64,000 nucleotides of DNA from Neorhizobium huautlense (GTDB lineage Bacteria; Pseudomonadota; Alphaproteobacteria; Rhizobiales; Rhizobiaceae). Below the pieces are notes generated by a model. It ran no database searches. It had not been told where the DNA came from and worked only from the letters and a program-made list of their open reading frames with translations. The stretch is from positions 62,001-126,000 of the forward strand of contig NZ_PVBM01000013.1 of assembly GCF_002968575.1 (NCBI RefSeq), written 5' to 3'. Positions 1-10,563 of this stretch are shown one piece after another (positions within the stretch are counted from its first letter, which is position 1; each line of letters begins with the position of its first letter). The translations under genes were made by a program, and so were the position numbers.

Positions 1-174
1 TGTCGCAGTTGTGGCGGCCTGGAACATTATAGCTACGGCTGTGGCAGAAGGTCCGCAGTTCTCCTCACAATCAATAAACAAGTATCAGCACGTCCGAAAA
101 CAGCCGGTGGAAGTGAACCTAAGCTTCGCAAATGCGAAAGCCTGCTTGCAAAACGTTGCGCCACAGCTGAAAGT

Positions 175-217
175 GCCTAATAGACAGTCTTCTCCCTCAA
201 GGTGCTAGAAATTAGGC
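175..217. promoter_or_regulatory. Leader inverted repeat touching the start codon
   Basis: GCCTAAT at 175-181 is matched by its perfect reverse complement ATTAGGC at 211-217, directly before the ATG at 218. In RNA this would make a 7-bp stem around a 29-nt loop covering the ribosome-binding region of the kinase gene. Whether it acts as a translational switch is inference; 7 bp can occur by chance. The rest of bases 1-217 shows no convincing gene. Confidence 0.3.
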
Positions 218-3200
218 ATGGCAGCGCGGCAACGCATCATCCCGGTCCGACGGGAATACAATCGTTGGGTCGCCAACCAGACGCTGGAAGACTATGCGCT
301 GCGTTTCACCGCCAAAAGCGCCCGCCGCTTTTCCTCCAGCCGTATTTCGCAGACGGCGATCGGGGCGATTTCCTTTCTGGCGCTCGAGGCGATCGGCGGA
401 GCGATCACCCTCTCCTACGGCACCACGAACGCCTTCTTCGCAATCGTCGCTGCCGCCATCGCCATGCTCGTCATCGGCCTTCCAATCAGCCGCTACGCGA
501 TCCGCCACGGGGTCGACATCGATCTTCTGACCCGCGGCGCGAGCTTCGGTTACATCGGCTCGACCATCACCTCGCTGATCTATGCGAGCTTCACCTTCAT
601 GCTGTTTGCGATCGAAGCCTCGATCATGACCGGCGCGCTCGATCTTGCCTTCGGCATTCCGCCCTGGATCGGCTACATGATCAGCGCCGCCGTGGTGATC
701 CCGCTCGTCATCTACGGCGTGCAGCTGATCTCCCGCTTCCAGCTGCTGACGCAGCCCTTCTGGATCGTGCTGAACGTCCTGCCTTTCGTGTTCATCGCCT
801 TTCTGGACTGGGAAAAGTTCGACCTCTGGCGCGCCTTTGCCGGAATTAATCATTCGAATGCCGAAGTTGGCGGGGCGGCGCCCTTCGACCTCCTCGAATT
901 CGGAGCCGCCTCGGCCGTCATCCTCGCGCTGATGCCGCAGATCGGCGAGCAGGTCGACTTCCTCCGCTTCCTGCCCCCGGAAGGCTTGCGGAAATGGCGC
1001 CATCGGCTCGCTGTTTTCCTTGCAGGTTCCGGCTGGGTGGTCGTCGGGGTGCCGAAGCTCCTGGCGGGTTCCTTCCTGGCCGTCCTGACGCTCTCGACAG
1101 GCGTGCCGATCGGCGAGGCCGCCGACCCGGCCCATATGTATCTGGCGGCGTTCGGCTACATGATCCCGAACGAAACCGCGGCGCTGCTTTTGATGGCCGC
1201 CTTCGTGGTCGTCTCGCAGCTCAAGATCAACGTGATGAACGCCTATGCGGGCTCGCTCGCCTGGTCGAATTTCTTCTCGCGGCTGACCCACAGCCATCCG
1301 GGCCGCGTCGTCTGGCTTGTCTTCAACGTGCTGATCGCATTGTTGCTGATGGAGCTCGGCATCTACCGGCTGCTGGAAGCCACACTTGGCGTCTTTTCGA
1401 TCGTCGCCATGGCCTGGCTCTGCACCATTTCGGCAGACCTCTTCATCAACAAGCCACTTGGTCTTGCGCCTCCGGGCATCGAGTTCAAGCGCGCCCATCT
1501 CTACGACGTCAATCCCGTCGGGCTCGGCGCAATGTTCGGCTCCGCCGGCGTGGCGCTGGCCGCCCATTTCGGCCTGTTCGGCGCGTTGATGGCCTCGCTC
1601 GCCACCTATGTGACGCTCATCGCATTCGTCATCTCTCCGGCAATCGCCTTCGCCACCCGCGGCAAGTTCTACCTCGCGAGAAAACCGCGGCAGAGCTGGA
1701 AAGCCATGGGCTCGATCACCTGCTCCATATGCGAGCATCCGTTCGAGCACGAGGATATGGCCTGGTGTCCGGCTTATGCGGCACCGATCTGCTCGCTCTG
1801 CTGCTCGCTCGACAGCCGCTGCCACGACATGTGCAAGCCGCGCGCCCGGCTCAATACCCAGATCGGCAGCGTCGCCCGCACGGTCCTGCCGGAAAGCGTC
1901 ATCGCCCGGCTCACCACCCGCCTCGGGCGTTACGCAACCACCGCTGTGCTGTCCGTCTCTGCGATTGGCGCGATCCTGGCGATGATCGCCCACCAGGTCG
2001 GCCGGGCCACACCCGCCAATGCCGAGGTTATTTATGGGACGGTGACGATCGTCTTCTTCGTCTTCGCGATCATCGCCGGCATCGTTTCGTGGTTCTACGT
2101 GCTCGCCCATGACAGCCGGGTGGTGGCCGAGGAGGAATCCTCCCGTCAGAACACCTTGCTCCTCAAGGAAATCGCCGCCCACAAGAAGACGGACGCGGCA
2201 CTTCAGGACGCCAAGGAGACGGCCGAGGCCGCCAACCGCGCCAAGAGCCGCTATGTCGTCGGTCTGTCCCACGAGTTGCGCACGCCGCTCAACGCCGTGC
2301 TGGGATATGCGCAGATCCTCGAACGCGACGAAACAATCCCCCCGCCGCGGCAATCGGCGATCAAGGTCATCAAGCGCTCCGCCGATCACCTTTCCGGCCT
2401 GATCGACGGGCTGCTCGACATATCCAAGATCGAGGCCGGCCGGCTGCAGGTCTATTCCAACGAGATCAATATCCAGGACTTTCTGGACCAGATCGTCGAG
2501 ATGTTCGGGCTGCAGGCGCAGGCCAAGGGGCTGGAGTTCGAGCACGAGCGGGCGCGCTCCCTGCCGCAATATGTACGCACCGACGAAAAGCGGCTGAGGC
2601 AGATCCTGGTCAACCTGCTTTCCAATGCGATCAAGTTCACCGACGAAGGCAAGGTGAGATTCGAGGTCGCCTACCGCAGCCAGGTCGCGACCTTCACCGT
2701 TTCCGATACCGGCCGCGGCATAGCCGAGAAGGATCTCTCCCGCATCTACGAACCCTTCCAGCGCGGCGAGGCCGAAAGCATCCGCCCGATGCCGGGGCTT
2801 GGCCTCGGGCTTACGATCACCCAGCTCCTCACCAACACGCTGGGCGGCGAAATCGCCGTCGCCAGCACCAAGGGAGAAGGGTCTATCTTCAAGGTGAGGC
2901 TGATGCTGTCGGCGGTCGAGCGGCCCAACACGGCGCCGGCCGCGGAAAAGAAGATCGTCTCCTATACCGGCCCGCGGCGCACCATCATGGTCGTCGACGA
3001 CAACGAAGATCACCGCGACCTTATGCGCGAACTGCTCGTGCCGATGGATTTCGTGGTGCTGACGGCCAACAGCGGGCCGGATTGCCTGACGCTGATCGAG
3101 GGCGTGACGCCGGACCTCTTCCTGGTCGACATCTCCATGCCAGGCATGAGCGGCTGGCAGCTCGTCGGTCGGCTCCGCGAGATCGGCCAGACAGCTCCGA

Positions 3201-3604
3201 TCGTCATGCTTTCGGCAAATATCGGCGACAGTTCCGGCGCAAGCTCCGGCGACGAAGGCCATAACGATGCGATCGCCAAGCCCGTCGACATCCGCCGTCT
3301 CGCAGACAAGCTGGCTGCCCATCTCGGCCTTGTCTGGGTTTATGAGAGCGATACTTCGCTTGCCGTTCCGACAAGCCTCAGGAAGCCGATCAAAAGTCCG
3401 GGGACGAACCATATCGAGGACCTTTTGCGGCTCGGCGAAATCGGCTACGTCCGCGGTATCGAAGCGAAGCTCGCCGATCTCGCCAAGCAGGAGGAACACA
3501 AATCCTTCGCGGAAGAACTCGGCACCTACGTGCAGGCCTTCGATCTTGCCGGCTACATGAATTTCCTGACACGCCTTGCCCCAGAAAGGACGAGTGATGG
3601 CTGA
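218..3604 (+). CDS. Hybrid histidine kinase fused to an NCS1-type permease domain
   Basis: This 1128-residue inner-membrane protein joins a transporter-like sensor to a kinase. Residues about 20-480 hold many hydrophobic helices resembling NCS1 purine/cytosine/allantoin permeases. A segment with eight cysteines follows (about 502-539, including CSIC and CSLCC), then two more membrane helices (about 571-592 and 604-630). The HisKA box HELRTPLN has H685, the ATPase N box is LLSNAIKF near 800 and the G box GLGLGL near 860. A receiver domain follows with LFLVDISMPGMSG (D971). The last 80 residues match nothing I recognise. The gene overlaps the next response regulator by 8 bp, so they form a two-component pair. 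It probably senses an N-compound or its flux; the ligand is unknown. The ribosome-binding site is weak. Confidence 0.9.
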   Translation: MAARQRIIPVRREYNRWVANQTLEDYALRFTAKSARRFSSSRISQTAIGAISFLALEAIGGAITLSYGTTNAFFAIVAAAIAMLVIGLPISRYAIRHGVDIDLLTRGASFGYIGSTITSLIYASFTFMLFAIEASIMTGALDLAFGIPPWIGYMISAAVVIPLVIYGVQLISRFQLLTQPFWIVLNVLPFVFIAFLDWEKFDLWRAFAGINHSNAEVGGAAPFDLLEFGAASAVILALMPQIGEQVDFLRFLPPEGLRKWRHRLAVFLAGSGWVVVGVPKLLAGSFLAVLTLSTGVPIGEAADPAHMYLAAFGYMIPNETAALLLMAAFVVVSQLKINVMNAYAGSLAWSNFFSRLTHSHPGRVVWLVFNVLIALLLMELGIYRLLEATLGVFSIVAMAWLCTISADLFINKPLGLAPPGIEFKRAHLYDVNPVGLGAMFGSAGVALAAHFGLFGALMASLATYVTLIAFVISPAIAFATRGKFYLARKPRQSWKAMGSITCSICEHPFEHEDMAWCPAYAAPICSLCCSLDSRCHDMCKPRARLNTQIGSVARTVLPESVIARLTTRLGRYATTAVLSVSAIGAILAMIAHQVGRATPANAEVIYGTVTIVFFVFAIIAGIVSWFYVLAHDSRVVAEEESSRQNTLLLKEIAAHKKTDAALQDAKETAEAANRAKSRYVVGLSHELRTPLNAVLGYAQILERDETIPPPRQSAIKVIKRSADHLSGLIDGLLDISKIEAGRLQVYSNEINIQDFLDQIVEMFGLQAQAKGLEFEHERARSLPQYVRTDEKRLRQILVNLLSNAIKFTDEGKVRFEVAYRSQVATFTVSDTGRGIAEKDLSRIYEPFQRGEAESIRPMPGLGLGLTITQLLTNTLGGEIAVASTKGEGSIFKVRLMLSAVERPNTAPAAEKKIVSYTGPRRTIMVVDDNEDHRDLMRELLVPMDFVVLTANSGPDCLTLIEGVTPDLFLVDISMPGMSGWQLVGRLREIGQTAPIVMLSANIGDSSGASSGDEGHNDAIAKPVDIRRLADKLAAHLGLVWVYESDTSLAVPTSLRKPIKSPGTNHIEDLLRLGEIGYVRGIEAKLADLAKQEEHKSFAEELGTYVQAFDLAGYMNFLTRLAPERTSDG

Positions 3605-4520
3605 GACTGCCCTGCCGCGCGACATCGTCCTCCTGGTGGACGACAGCCCCGAAGCGCTCGGCTTCCTCACCGAAGCGCTGGAAAAGTCCGGCTTTTCGGT
3701 GCTGATCGCCACCTCCGGCCAGGCGGCGCTGAACATCGTCGAGCGCATCACGCCGGACCTGATCCTGCTCGATGCTGTCATGCCCGGCATGGACGGCTTC
3801 GAAACCTGCCGCAGGCTCAAGATCAACGGCGCCGTGGCTCAGGTGCCGGTCATCTTCATGACCGGCCTGACCGAAACCGAACATGTGGTCAACGCGCTCG
3901 ATTCCGGCGGCGTGGATTACCTGACGAAGCCGATCAACATCGACGAACTGCGCGCCCGCATTCGCGTGCATCTGTCCAATGCCCGCTCGGCGCAGAGCGC
4001 CCGCGTGGCGCTCGACGCCGCCGGCCGCCACCTGCTCGCGGTCAAGGCCAATGGTGCCATCCATTGGTCGACGCCGCAGGCGACGCGGCTGATCAACGCC
4101 GCGACCGGCAGCGACGACGGCCTCGACATCGTTGCCCAGCGGATCAGCGCCTGGATGGCGGAACGGGACAGGCCGAGTTTTGCCCGCGATGCCGCTTTCT
4201 CCCTCATGGAGGACGGCCAGGCGAGCCTGCATTTCTCCTTCCTCGGCGCAATCGGAGCGGACGAACACCTCTTCCGTCTGACGGCCACCAACAAACGACC
4301 CGACGACGAAGTGCTGCGCCGGCATTTTCCGCTGACCCAGCGCGAGTCCGAAGTGCTGCTCTGGATCGCCAAGGGCAAGTCGAACCGGGACATCGGCGAT
4401 ATCCTCGGTCTTTCGTCCCGCACGGTGAACAAGCATCTGGAACAGATCTATGTGAAGCTCGGCGTCGAAAACCGCGCGTCGGCCGCGGTCAAGGCCGCGC
4501 ATGTGCTGCACGGCGAGTAG
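3597..4520 (+). CDS. Response regulator with LuxR-type HTH
   Basis: A 307-residue regulator, the likely partner of the upstream NCS1-kinase. The N-terminal receiver shows LLVDDS with D15/D16, the phospho-acceptor in LILLDAVMPGMDG (D59) and the KP pair in YLTKPI. About 100 residues of linker of unclear fold follow. A C-terminal GerE/LuxR HTH (about 246-300) contains LTQRESEVLLWIAKGKSN. The ATG at 3597 is preferred because AGAAAGGA lies just upstream and it gives the usual 8-bp kinase-regulator overlap. Target genes are not evident; no metabolic gene is directly linked downstream. Confidence 0.9.
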   Translation: MAETALPRDIVLLVDDSPEALGFLTEALEKSGFSVLIATSGQAALNIVERITPDLILLDAVMPGMDGFETCRRLKINGAVAQVPVIFMTGLTETEHVVNALDSGGVDYLTKPINIDELRARIRVHLSNARSAQSARVALDAAGRHLLAVKANGAIHWSTPQATRLINAATGSDDGLDIVAQRISAWMAERDRPSFARDAAFSLMEDGQASLHFSFLGAIGADEHLFRLTATNKRPDDEVLRRHFPLTQRESEVLLWIAKGKSNRDIGDILGLSSRTVNKHLEQIYVKLGVENRASAAVKAAHVLHGE

Positions 4521-4613
4521 GGCTTCGGCTCAAGGCAAGACAGAAAAAGGCAGCGTCCTGATAACGGCCGCCAACACGTTTAGCCACGCCGGCGGCGCCG
4601 GCATGGTTGGGAA

Positions 4614-4666
4614 CGGGGCAGGCAGGAGTATGTGGGGTGTTAGGTAGATTTGGTCTGCCTGCCCCG
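4614..4666. repeat. Perfect 12-bp inverted repeat with 29-nt spacer
   Basis: CGGGGCAGGCAG at 4614-4625 pairs perfectly with CTGCCTGCCCCG at 4655-4666. It begins about 95 bp after the response regulator stop. No T-run follows on either strand, so it is not a classical intrinsic terminator. It could stabilise a 3' end or be part of a small RNA. Confidence 0.45.
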
Positions 4667-4763
4667 GCCGCTTCGGTGATCGTTGGAGGATTTCCCAGCC
4701 CTCGTCAGACCACTTCATCGACCATCACCGGAACCGAGCCGAAAACCCGAGGAGAAGGAGGCC

Positions 4764-4775
4764 GGTTCGCGAACC
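4764..4775. other. 12-bp perfect palindrome
   Basis: GGTTCGCGAACC reads the same on both strands. It superficially recalls a tRNA T-arm, but no acceptor, D or anticodon arm surrounds it. It may be a protein-binding site or chance. Confidence 0.25.
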
Positions 4776-4959
4776 CGGTTCCCATCCGATGACGGGACGA
4801 TTGTCCCGCAAACGAAGGATGCGGGGACGAAAAGGGGCCATGACCTCTCTCATCGCATTGGAATACCTGCCGAAAAAATCTTCTGCAGACATGGATCGTC
4901 CCCGGAGCAGACGAAAGACCGGCCCATTGCCGGTTGCCGCAATCACCGGCCAAACGCAA

Positions 4960-4986
4960 GGAAGCCCGGCTTTTGGCCGGGCTTCC
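4960..4986 (-). terminator. Hairpin downstream of livK
   Basis: GGAAGCCCGG at 4960-4969 pairs with CCGGGCTTCC at 4977-4986 around a 7-nt loop. It lies about 30 bp past the livK stop on the minus strand. The T-run after the stem is poor, so termination may be partial. Confidence 0.6.
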
Positions 4987-5015
4987 CCTGAAAATGCGGT
5001 TTGGCCGATAAGGGC

Positions 5016-6143
5016 TTAGCTGCCCTGCTGGAAGTAGCTGTACTTGCCGTCCGGACCCTTCTTCCACTCGTACATGACGTAGCCGGGAAGCTTCGGGTCG
5101 CCCTTTTCGTCGAAGGCGAGATCGCCGAGAACGGTCTTAAACGGACCCTTTTCGTGCAGCGTCTTGGCAACGGCTTCGGCGTCATCGGCCGAACCGGTGG
5201 CCTTGATGCCTTCAGCGATGACCTGAACGGCAGCGTAGGAGTAGAGCGTGTATGCTTCCGGGTTGAAGCCGGCAGCCTTGAACTTGGCAACCAGGTCCTT
5301 GTTTTCAGGGCGCAGCGTCGGATCCGGGCCGAAGGTGTTCAGCGTGCCTTCGACGGCGTCGCCGGCGATCGAGGCAAGTTCGTTCGAGACGATGCCGTCA
5401 CCCGAAACGAGCGTTGCCTTGAGGCCGGCGTCCTTGGCCTGACGAATGATCAGGCCGGCTTCGGTGTGGAGACCGCCCCAGTAGATGATCGAAACGCCGG
5501 CTTCCTTCATCTTGGAAATGAGGGCCGAGAAGTCCTTGTCGCCGACATTGACGCCTTCGCGGATGACTTCCTTGACGCCCTTGGCGTTCATCGCCTTCTT
5601 GGTTTCTTCGGCAAGGCCCTGACCGTAAGGCGTCTTGTCGTCGATGATGGCGATCTTGGCAGTCTTGAACTTGTCGGCGAGGTATGCGCCGGCAACGCCG
5701 CCCTGCTGGTCGTCGCGGCCGCAGGTGCGGAAGACGTTCCACAGGCCGCGCTCGGTAAAGACCGGGTTGGTTGCAGCCGGGGTGATTTCCAGCATGCCGT
5801 TTTCGGCATAGACTTCCTGGGAAGCCGGGATCGATACACCCGAGTTGAAGTGGCCGACCACATACTTCACGCCGTCGGACGCGAACTTGTTGGCAACCGA
5901 GATACCCTGCTTCGGATCCGAAACGTCGTCACCGAGAACGATCTTGATCTTTTCGCCGTTGATGCCGCCGGCGGCATTGATGTCGGCTGCTGCCTGTTCG
6001 GCGCCCTTCTGGAGCTGCGCACCAAAGGCGGCGTTCGGGCCCGTGAGCGGACCGCCGACGCCGATAATGATGTCGGCCCATGCGCTACCGCTGAAGGCGA
6101 CCATGGCCGTCAGCGCAACCGCAGAAAGAAGAGACTTCTTCAT
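5016..6143 (-). CDS. livK: Branched-chain amino acid ABC transporter substrate-binding protein
   Basis: The 375-residue periplasmic receptor of the Liv system. A Sec signal peptide (KK start, hydrophobic core, AWA before D24) leads into a type I periplasmic-binding fold with the family opening [17 protein letters not shown] and the segment [18 protein letters not shown]. It captures leucine, isoleucine and valine, or broader amino acids as rhizobial Liv/Bra systems do, and delivers them to LivHM. GGGAG lies before the ATG. The gene is last in the liv block, separated by a 140-bp gap, so it probably also has its own promoter for high receptor output. Confidence 0.93.
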   Translation of the reverse strand: MKKSLLSAVALTAMVAFSGSAWADIIIGVGGPLTGPNAAFGAQLQKGAEQAAADINAAGGINGEKIKIVLGDDVSDPKQGISVANKFASDGVKYVVGHFNSGVSIPASQEVYAENGMLEITPAATNPVFTERGLWNVFRTCGRDDQQGGVAGAYLADKFKTAKIAIIDDKTPYGQGLAEETKKAMNAKGVKEVIREGVNVGDKDFSALISKMKEAGVSIIYWGGLHTEAGLIIRQAKDAGLKATLVSGDGIVSNELASIAGDAVEGTLNTFGPDPTLRPENKDLVAKFKAAGFNPEAYTLYSYAAVQVIAEGIKATGSADDAEAVAKTLHEKGPFKTVLGDLAFDEKGDPKLPGYVMYEWKKGPDGKYSYFQQGS

Positions 6144-6283
6144 CGAGTTACTCCCAATTTTTTAGGTGAGCAGGTTTTTCGAAACCGGGCGCAATACCCA
6201 CCATCACTGCGCCGGAATTGTTCCACTCTAGGTTACTTATTGTTTCAACCCGGGGCTAATCTGAGGACAGAAAAGAGCGGCTG

Positions 6284-6637
6284 TCAATCTTTCTTCTTGA
6301 AGGAGAAAGCCGAAGTCGGCTCATAGAGCCAATAGTAATTCTGCACCATCTGACGCGTCCGGCGAATGCGGTATCCGGCGCTCGAAAAGACGAGCAGGAT
6401 GACCACGTCGAGGATGTAATAGAAGGCGTCGATGAATGGCCCCTGGAACAGCGCGAAATGCAGAAAACGCATCACCACGCCGAGCAGAAGCGTATAGACC
6501 ACCACCGTCAGATAGTTGTTCCAGCCCTCGGCGGCCGCCTTCCCGGCCCGCCAGGCGGTCCAGAAGCCGATGACCAGCACGAGGAAACGCAAAAGGTACC
6601 GGACGCCGGTATCGCTTTCGAAAAACAGTCCCTGCAT
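6284..6637 (-). CDS. DUF6867 family membrane protein of the liv operon
   Basis: A 117-residue protein with three hydrophobic segments (around 14-28, 38-56 and 65-85) and a charged tail ending KKKD. I recognise it as the DUF6867 type that accompanies liv genes in rhizobia; its function is unknown. The start at 6637 is chosen because GGGGGAA lies just upstream; an upstream in-frame start at 6667 would add ten unconvincing residues. It sits 39 bp after livF on the same strand and is probably cotranscribed. An accessory role in the Liv transporter is inference from context only. Confidence 0.75.
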   Translation of the reverse strand: MQGLFFESDTGVRYLLRFLVLVIGFWTAWRAGKAAAEGWNNYLTVVVYTLLLGVVMRFLHFALFQGPFIDAFYYILDVVILLVFSSAGYRIRRTRQMVQNYYWLYEPTSAFSFKKKD

Positions 6638-6676
6638 CTTAAATTCCCCCGGCTGTCGAAATAACAACCTCTGCGA

Positions 6677-7405
6677 TCAATGCCGTCCGCCTTCAAGATA
6701 GGCGGCGCGCACTTCCGGATTGGCAAGAAGTTCCTTGCCGGAACCGCTCATCGTCACCTTGCCGTTGACCATCACATAGGCGCGGTCTGAAAGTTTGAGC
6801 GCTGCGAAAGCGTTCTGTTCGACGAGGAAGACGGTGAGCCCCTCTTCCTGGTTTAACTTCTTGATCGCCTCGAAAATGCCCTTGACGATCAAGGGCGCCA
6901 GGCCGAGCGACGGTTCGTCGAGCAAAAGCAGCTTCGGCCGTGCCATCAGCGCACGCCCGATCGACAGCATCTGCTGTTCGCCGCCCGAAAGCGTGCCGCC
7001 GCGCTGCGTCTGGCGTTCCTTCAGCCGCGGGAAGAGCGTGAAGATCTTCTCGACATCCTCATTGAAATATTTGAGGTTGTCGAGACCTGCCCCCATCTGG
7101 AGGTTTTCGTAGACGGTCATGCGCGGAAAGATGCGGCGGCCTTCGGGAGACTGGGCGATGCGGCGGCGTGCGATCAGATGCGTCGGCAGGCGGGTGATAT
7201 CCTCGCCGTCGAAGATCACCTGTCCGCTGCGAGCCTGCGGACTGCCGCAGATGGTCATCATCAGCGTGGATTTACCGGCGCCGTTGGCACCGATCAGGCT
7301 GACGATCTCGCCCTTGTTGACTTCGACATCGACGCCTGCGAGCGCGCGGATATTGCCGTAATAGGTCTCGACAGCCTGGACCTTCAGAAGGGATTCAGCT
7401 GCCAT
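6677..7405 (-). CDS. livF: Branched-chain amino acid ABC transporter ATPase
   Basis: A 242-residue cytoplasmic ATPase that powers the LivHM channel together with LivG. Walker A is GANGAGKST (39-47), the signature is LSGGEQQ (139-145), Walker B is LLLLDEPSLGLAP (about 159-171), and the H-loop region is FLVEQNAF. Length and sequence are typical of LivF. Its start codon overlaps the livG stop by one base (shared position 7405), so the two subunits are translationally coupled. Confidence 0.95.
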   Translation of the reverse strand: MAAESLLKVQAVETYYGNIRALAGVDVEVNKGEIVSLIGANGAGKSTLMMTICGSPQARSGQVIFDGEDITRLPTHLIARRRIAQSPEGRRIFPRMTVYENLQMGAGLDNLKYFNEDVEKIFTLFPRLKERQTQRGGTLSGGEQQMLSIGRALMARPKLLLLDEPSLGLAPLIVKGIFEAIKKLNQEEGLTVFLVEQNAFAALKLSDRAYVMVNGKVTMSGSGKELLANPEVRAAYLEGGRH

Positions 7406-8271
7406 CAGCGCGTGCCCCCATCGAGTTCTTCCGCAATCACTTCTTCCACCTCGTCATCCTCGACGCCGAGATAAGCGGCGATCACTCGTGGGTCGTTCTT
7501 TACATGGTCCGGCGAACCGTCGGAAATTTTCTGGCCGTATTCGAGCACCACGACATGGTCGGAAATCTCCATGACCACCGACATGTCGTGCTCGATCAGC
7601 AGGATCGACACGCCTTCGTCGCGGATCTGGTGCAGCAGCGTGTTGAGCGCCGCCGATTCGCGCGGGTTGAGGCCGGCGGCGGGTTCGTCGAGGCACAGCA
7701 GTTCCGGATTGGTGCACATTGCGCGGGCGATTTCGAGCCGCCGTTGTGCGCCATAGGGAAGATCGCCGGCAGGATCGTCGGCGCGATCGGTCAGATCGGC
7801 CTTGTCGAGCCAGTATTTCGCCTTCTCGATCGAGGCATCGACCGCCTTGCGATAAGCCGGCAGGCCAAGAAGACCGAGGATCGTATAGCCCGACGCCTTC
7901 ATCAGCGCGTTGTGCTGTGCCACGAGCAGGTTCTCGAGAACCGTCAGACCCGAGAACAGCCGGATGTTCTGGAAGGTGCGGGCGACGCCCGCCACTTTGG
8001 TGATCTCGAAGTCCCGCAGGCGTTCCAGCAGGTATTCCTTGCCGTCCTTGCGCTGCAGGGTGAGCATGCCCATTGTCGGCTTGTAAAAGCCGGTGATGCA
8101 GTTGAACACCGTGGTCTTGCCGGCGCCGTTCGGGCCGATCAGCGCGGTGATCTCGCCGCGCCGGGCCTCCAGCGACAGGTCGTTGATCGCCATCAGGCCG
8201 CCGAACTTCATCGACAGGTGTTCGACCTTGAGGATCGTGTCATTCGTCATTGTCGTCGTTCCGAGAGCCAT
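7405..8271 (-). CDS. livG: Branched-chain amino acid ABC transporter ATPase
   Basis: A 288-residue ATPase partner of LivF. Walker A is GPNGAGKT (46-53); the signature is the LivG-type variant [14 protein letters not shown] rather than LSGGQ; Walker B is [13 protein letters not shown]. The ATG at 8271 overlaps the livM stop and has AGGAGG ten bases upstream; an internal ATG at 8250 is a weaker alternative. The acidic tail after residue 265 is longer than in the enteric protein but common in rhizobia. Confidence 0.95.
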   Translation of the reverse strand: MALGTTTMTNDTILKVEHLSMKFGGLMAINDLSLEARRGEITALIGPNGAGKTTVFNCITGFYKPTMGMLTLQRKDGKEYLLERLRDFEITKVAGVARTFQNIRLFSGLTVLENLLVAQHNALMKASGYTILGLLGLPAYRKAVDASIEKAKYWLDKADLTDRADDPAGDLPYGAQRRLEIARAMCTNPELLCLDEPAAGLNPRESAALNTLLHQIRDEGVSILLIEHDMSVVMEISDHVVVLEYGQKISDGSPDHVKNDPRVIAAYLGVEDDEVEEVIAEELDGGTR

Positions 8272-9659
8272 CAGCCGTGGCCCTCCTTGGTGAAGCTACC
8301 CGAGACGGCTCTGCGCTCCTTGAGGAAGGCGGTCGGTTCTCGAGATCCGACGAAGCCGCGCGGCTTGAACAGCATGACGATGATCATCGCCAGACCGAAC
8401 AGCAGCATGCGGTAGAGTTCCGGCGTGAAGTCAGGCCCGAACACAACCTTGAGGAAGGACATTTCGCGCAGCACTTCGGTGCCCCCCACCATCACCACCG
8501 CGGCGATTGCGATGCCGGTGAGCGAACCCATGCCGCCGAGAACGACAATTGCCAGAATGACCGCCGATTCCAGGAAGACGAAGCTTTCCGGTGATACGAA
8601 ACCCTGGCGGGTGGCGAAGAAGGAGCCCGCGAAACCACCGAACATCGCGCCGGTCGCAAAGGCGGTCAGCTTGGTCGTGACCGTGTTGATGCCGAGCGAG
8701 CGGCAGGCGATCTCGTCTTCACGCAGGGCTTCCCAGGCCCGGCCGATCGGCATGCGCCGAAGCCGGATCGTGACATAGGCGGTCAGCATGCAGAGCGCCA
8801 GGATCACGTAGAACAGGAAGATCTTGTAATAGACCGAGGATGCCGACAGGCCCCACGCCTTAACGAAACTGTTGGCGCTGCCAGTATCAAACGACCAGAT
8901 GCCGAAGAACGACGCTTTGGCGATGCCCGAGATCCCGAAGGTTCCCTTGGTCACGTCCGTCCAGTTGATCAGCACAAGGCGGATGATTTCCCCGAAGGCG
9001 AGCGTCACGATGGCGAGATAGTCTCCCCTTAGACGCAGAACCGGGAAGCCCAGGATGATGCCCCAGAGCGCGGCCAGAATGCCCGACATGGGCAAGAGCA
9101 GCCAGAAGGAGAAGCCGAAATAGGAGGACAGCAACGCGTAGGAATAGGCGCCGACCGCATAGAAGGCGACATAGCCGAGATCGAGCAGACCGGCGAGGCC
9201 GACGACGATATTAAGGCCCCAGGCGAGCATCACGTAGATGAGGATCTGGATGCCGAAATTGTCGACATATTTGAGGGATCCCTGCTTGCCGACGATCAGC
9301 AGCGACAGGAAGGGATAGACCAGCAGGAAGACCAGCGCGATCTTGAGAAAATGGCGGTGGAAGAAGCTCTTCTGCTCGGAGATTTCGAGAACGCCGCTCT
9401 TTGCCTTGGCGAGCTTGCGGCGATCGATATGCGGCTTGATGAAGCCGACGCTCAAGAAACGGCTGACCGCCGCCACCAGCACGAAGATGGCCAGAAGACC
9501 CCAGCGAGTGCGCCAGACCAGCGCGTTGTTGATGTCCTGATAGGTCTCGATGCCGACGAACAGCAGGAACATGAGGAAGGCGACGACGCCCGCGAACACG
9601 CCTTCCCGGACGGCCTTGCCAAGCACGTTCGGATGACCGGTTTCGGTGGAAGCTGCCAT
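8271..9659 (-). CDS. livM: Branched-chain amino acid ABC transporter permease
   Basis: A 462-residue inner-membrane permease. The N-terminal 100 residues carry two extra hydrophobic segments before the LivM core, whose hallmark [25 protein letters not shown] region lies around 150-175. The coupling loop [19 protein letters not shown], which contacts the ATPases, is near 330. It pairs with LivH to form the channel. The start lies one base after the livH stop and the stop overlaps livG. Confidence 0.95.
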   Translation of the reverse strand: MAASTETGHPNVLGKAVREGVFAGVVAFLMFLLFVGIETYQDINNALVWRTRWGLLAIFVLVAAVSRFLSVGFIKPHIDRRKLAKAKSGVLEISEQKSFFHRHFLKIALVFLLVYPFLSLLIVGKQGSLKYVDNFGIQILIYVMLAWGLNIVVGLAGLLDLGYVAFYAVGAYSYALLSSYFGFSFWLLLPMSGILAALWGIILGFPVLRLRGDYLAIVTLAFGEIIRLVLINWTDVTKGTFGISGIAKASFFGIWSFDTGSANSFVKAWGLSASSVYYKIFLFYVILALCMLTAYVTIRLRRMPIGRAWEALREDEIACRSLGINTVTTKLTAFATGAMFGGFAGSFFATRQGFVSPESFVFLESAVILAIVVLGGMGSLTGIAIAAVVMVGGTEVLREMSFLKVVFGPDFTPELYRMLLFGLAMIIVMLFKPRGFVGSREPTAFLKERRAVSGSFTKEGHG

Positions 9660-9660
9660 G

Positions 9661-10563
<903 letters not shown>

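Larger units (their letters stand above)
4521..5015. other. 495-bp gene-free interval with several inverted repeats
   Basis: No open frame here looks like a real gene. The stretch contains a 12-bp perfect inverted repeat (4614-4666), a 12-bp palindrome (4764-4775), a short GGGAC-N4-GTCCC hairpin near 4795 and the livK-side hairpin at 4960-4986. It lies between two genes that both end into it, so transcription terminators and possibly a small structured RNA are the expected contents. Confidence 0.5.

Noticed and set aside
212..3826. A very long open frame antisense to the NCS1-kinase gene
   Set aside because: Its translation is low-complexity, His/Asp/Gly-rich and lacks domains; it is the usual antisense shadow of a high-GC gene whose plus-strand product has clear kinase motifs.
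4755..4790. tRNA-like T-arm sequence
   Set aside because: Only a palindrome and a GGTTC are present; no acceptor stem, D-arm or anticodon arm can be built around it.
5001..6326. Long plus-strand frame opposite livK
   Set aside because: No recognisable domain; the minus strand encodes an unmistakable LivK with signal peptide.
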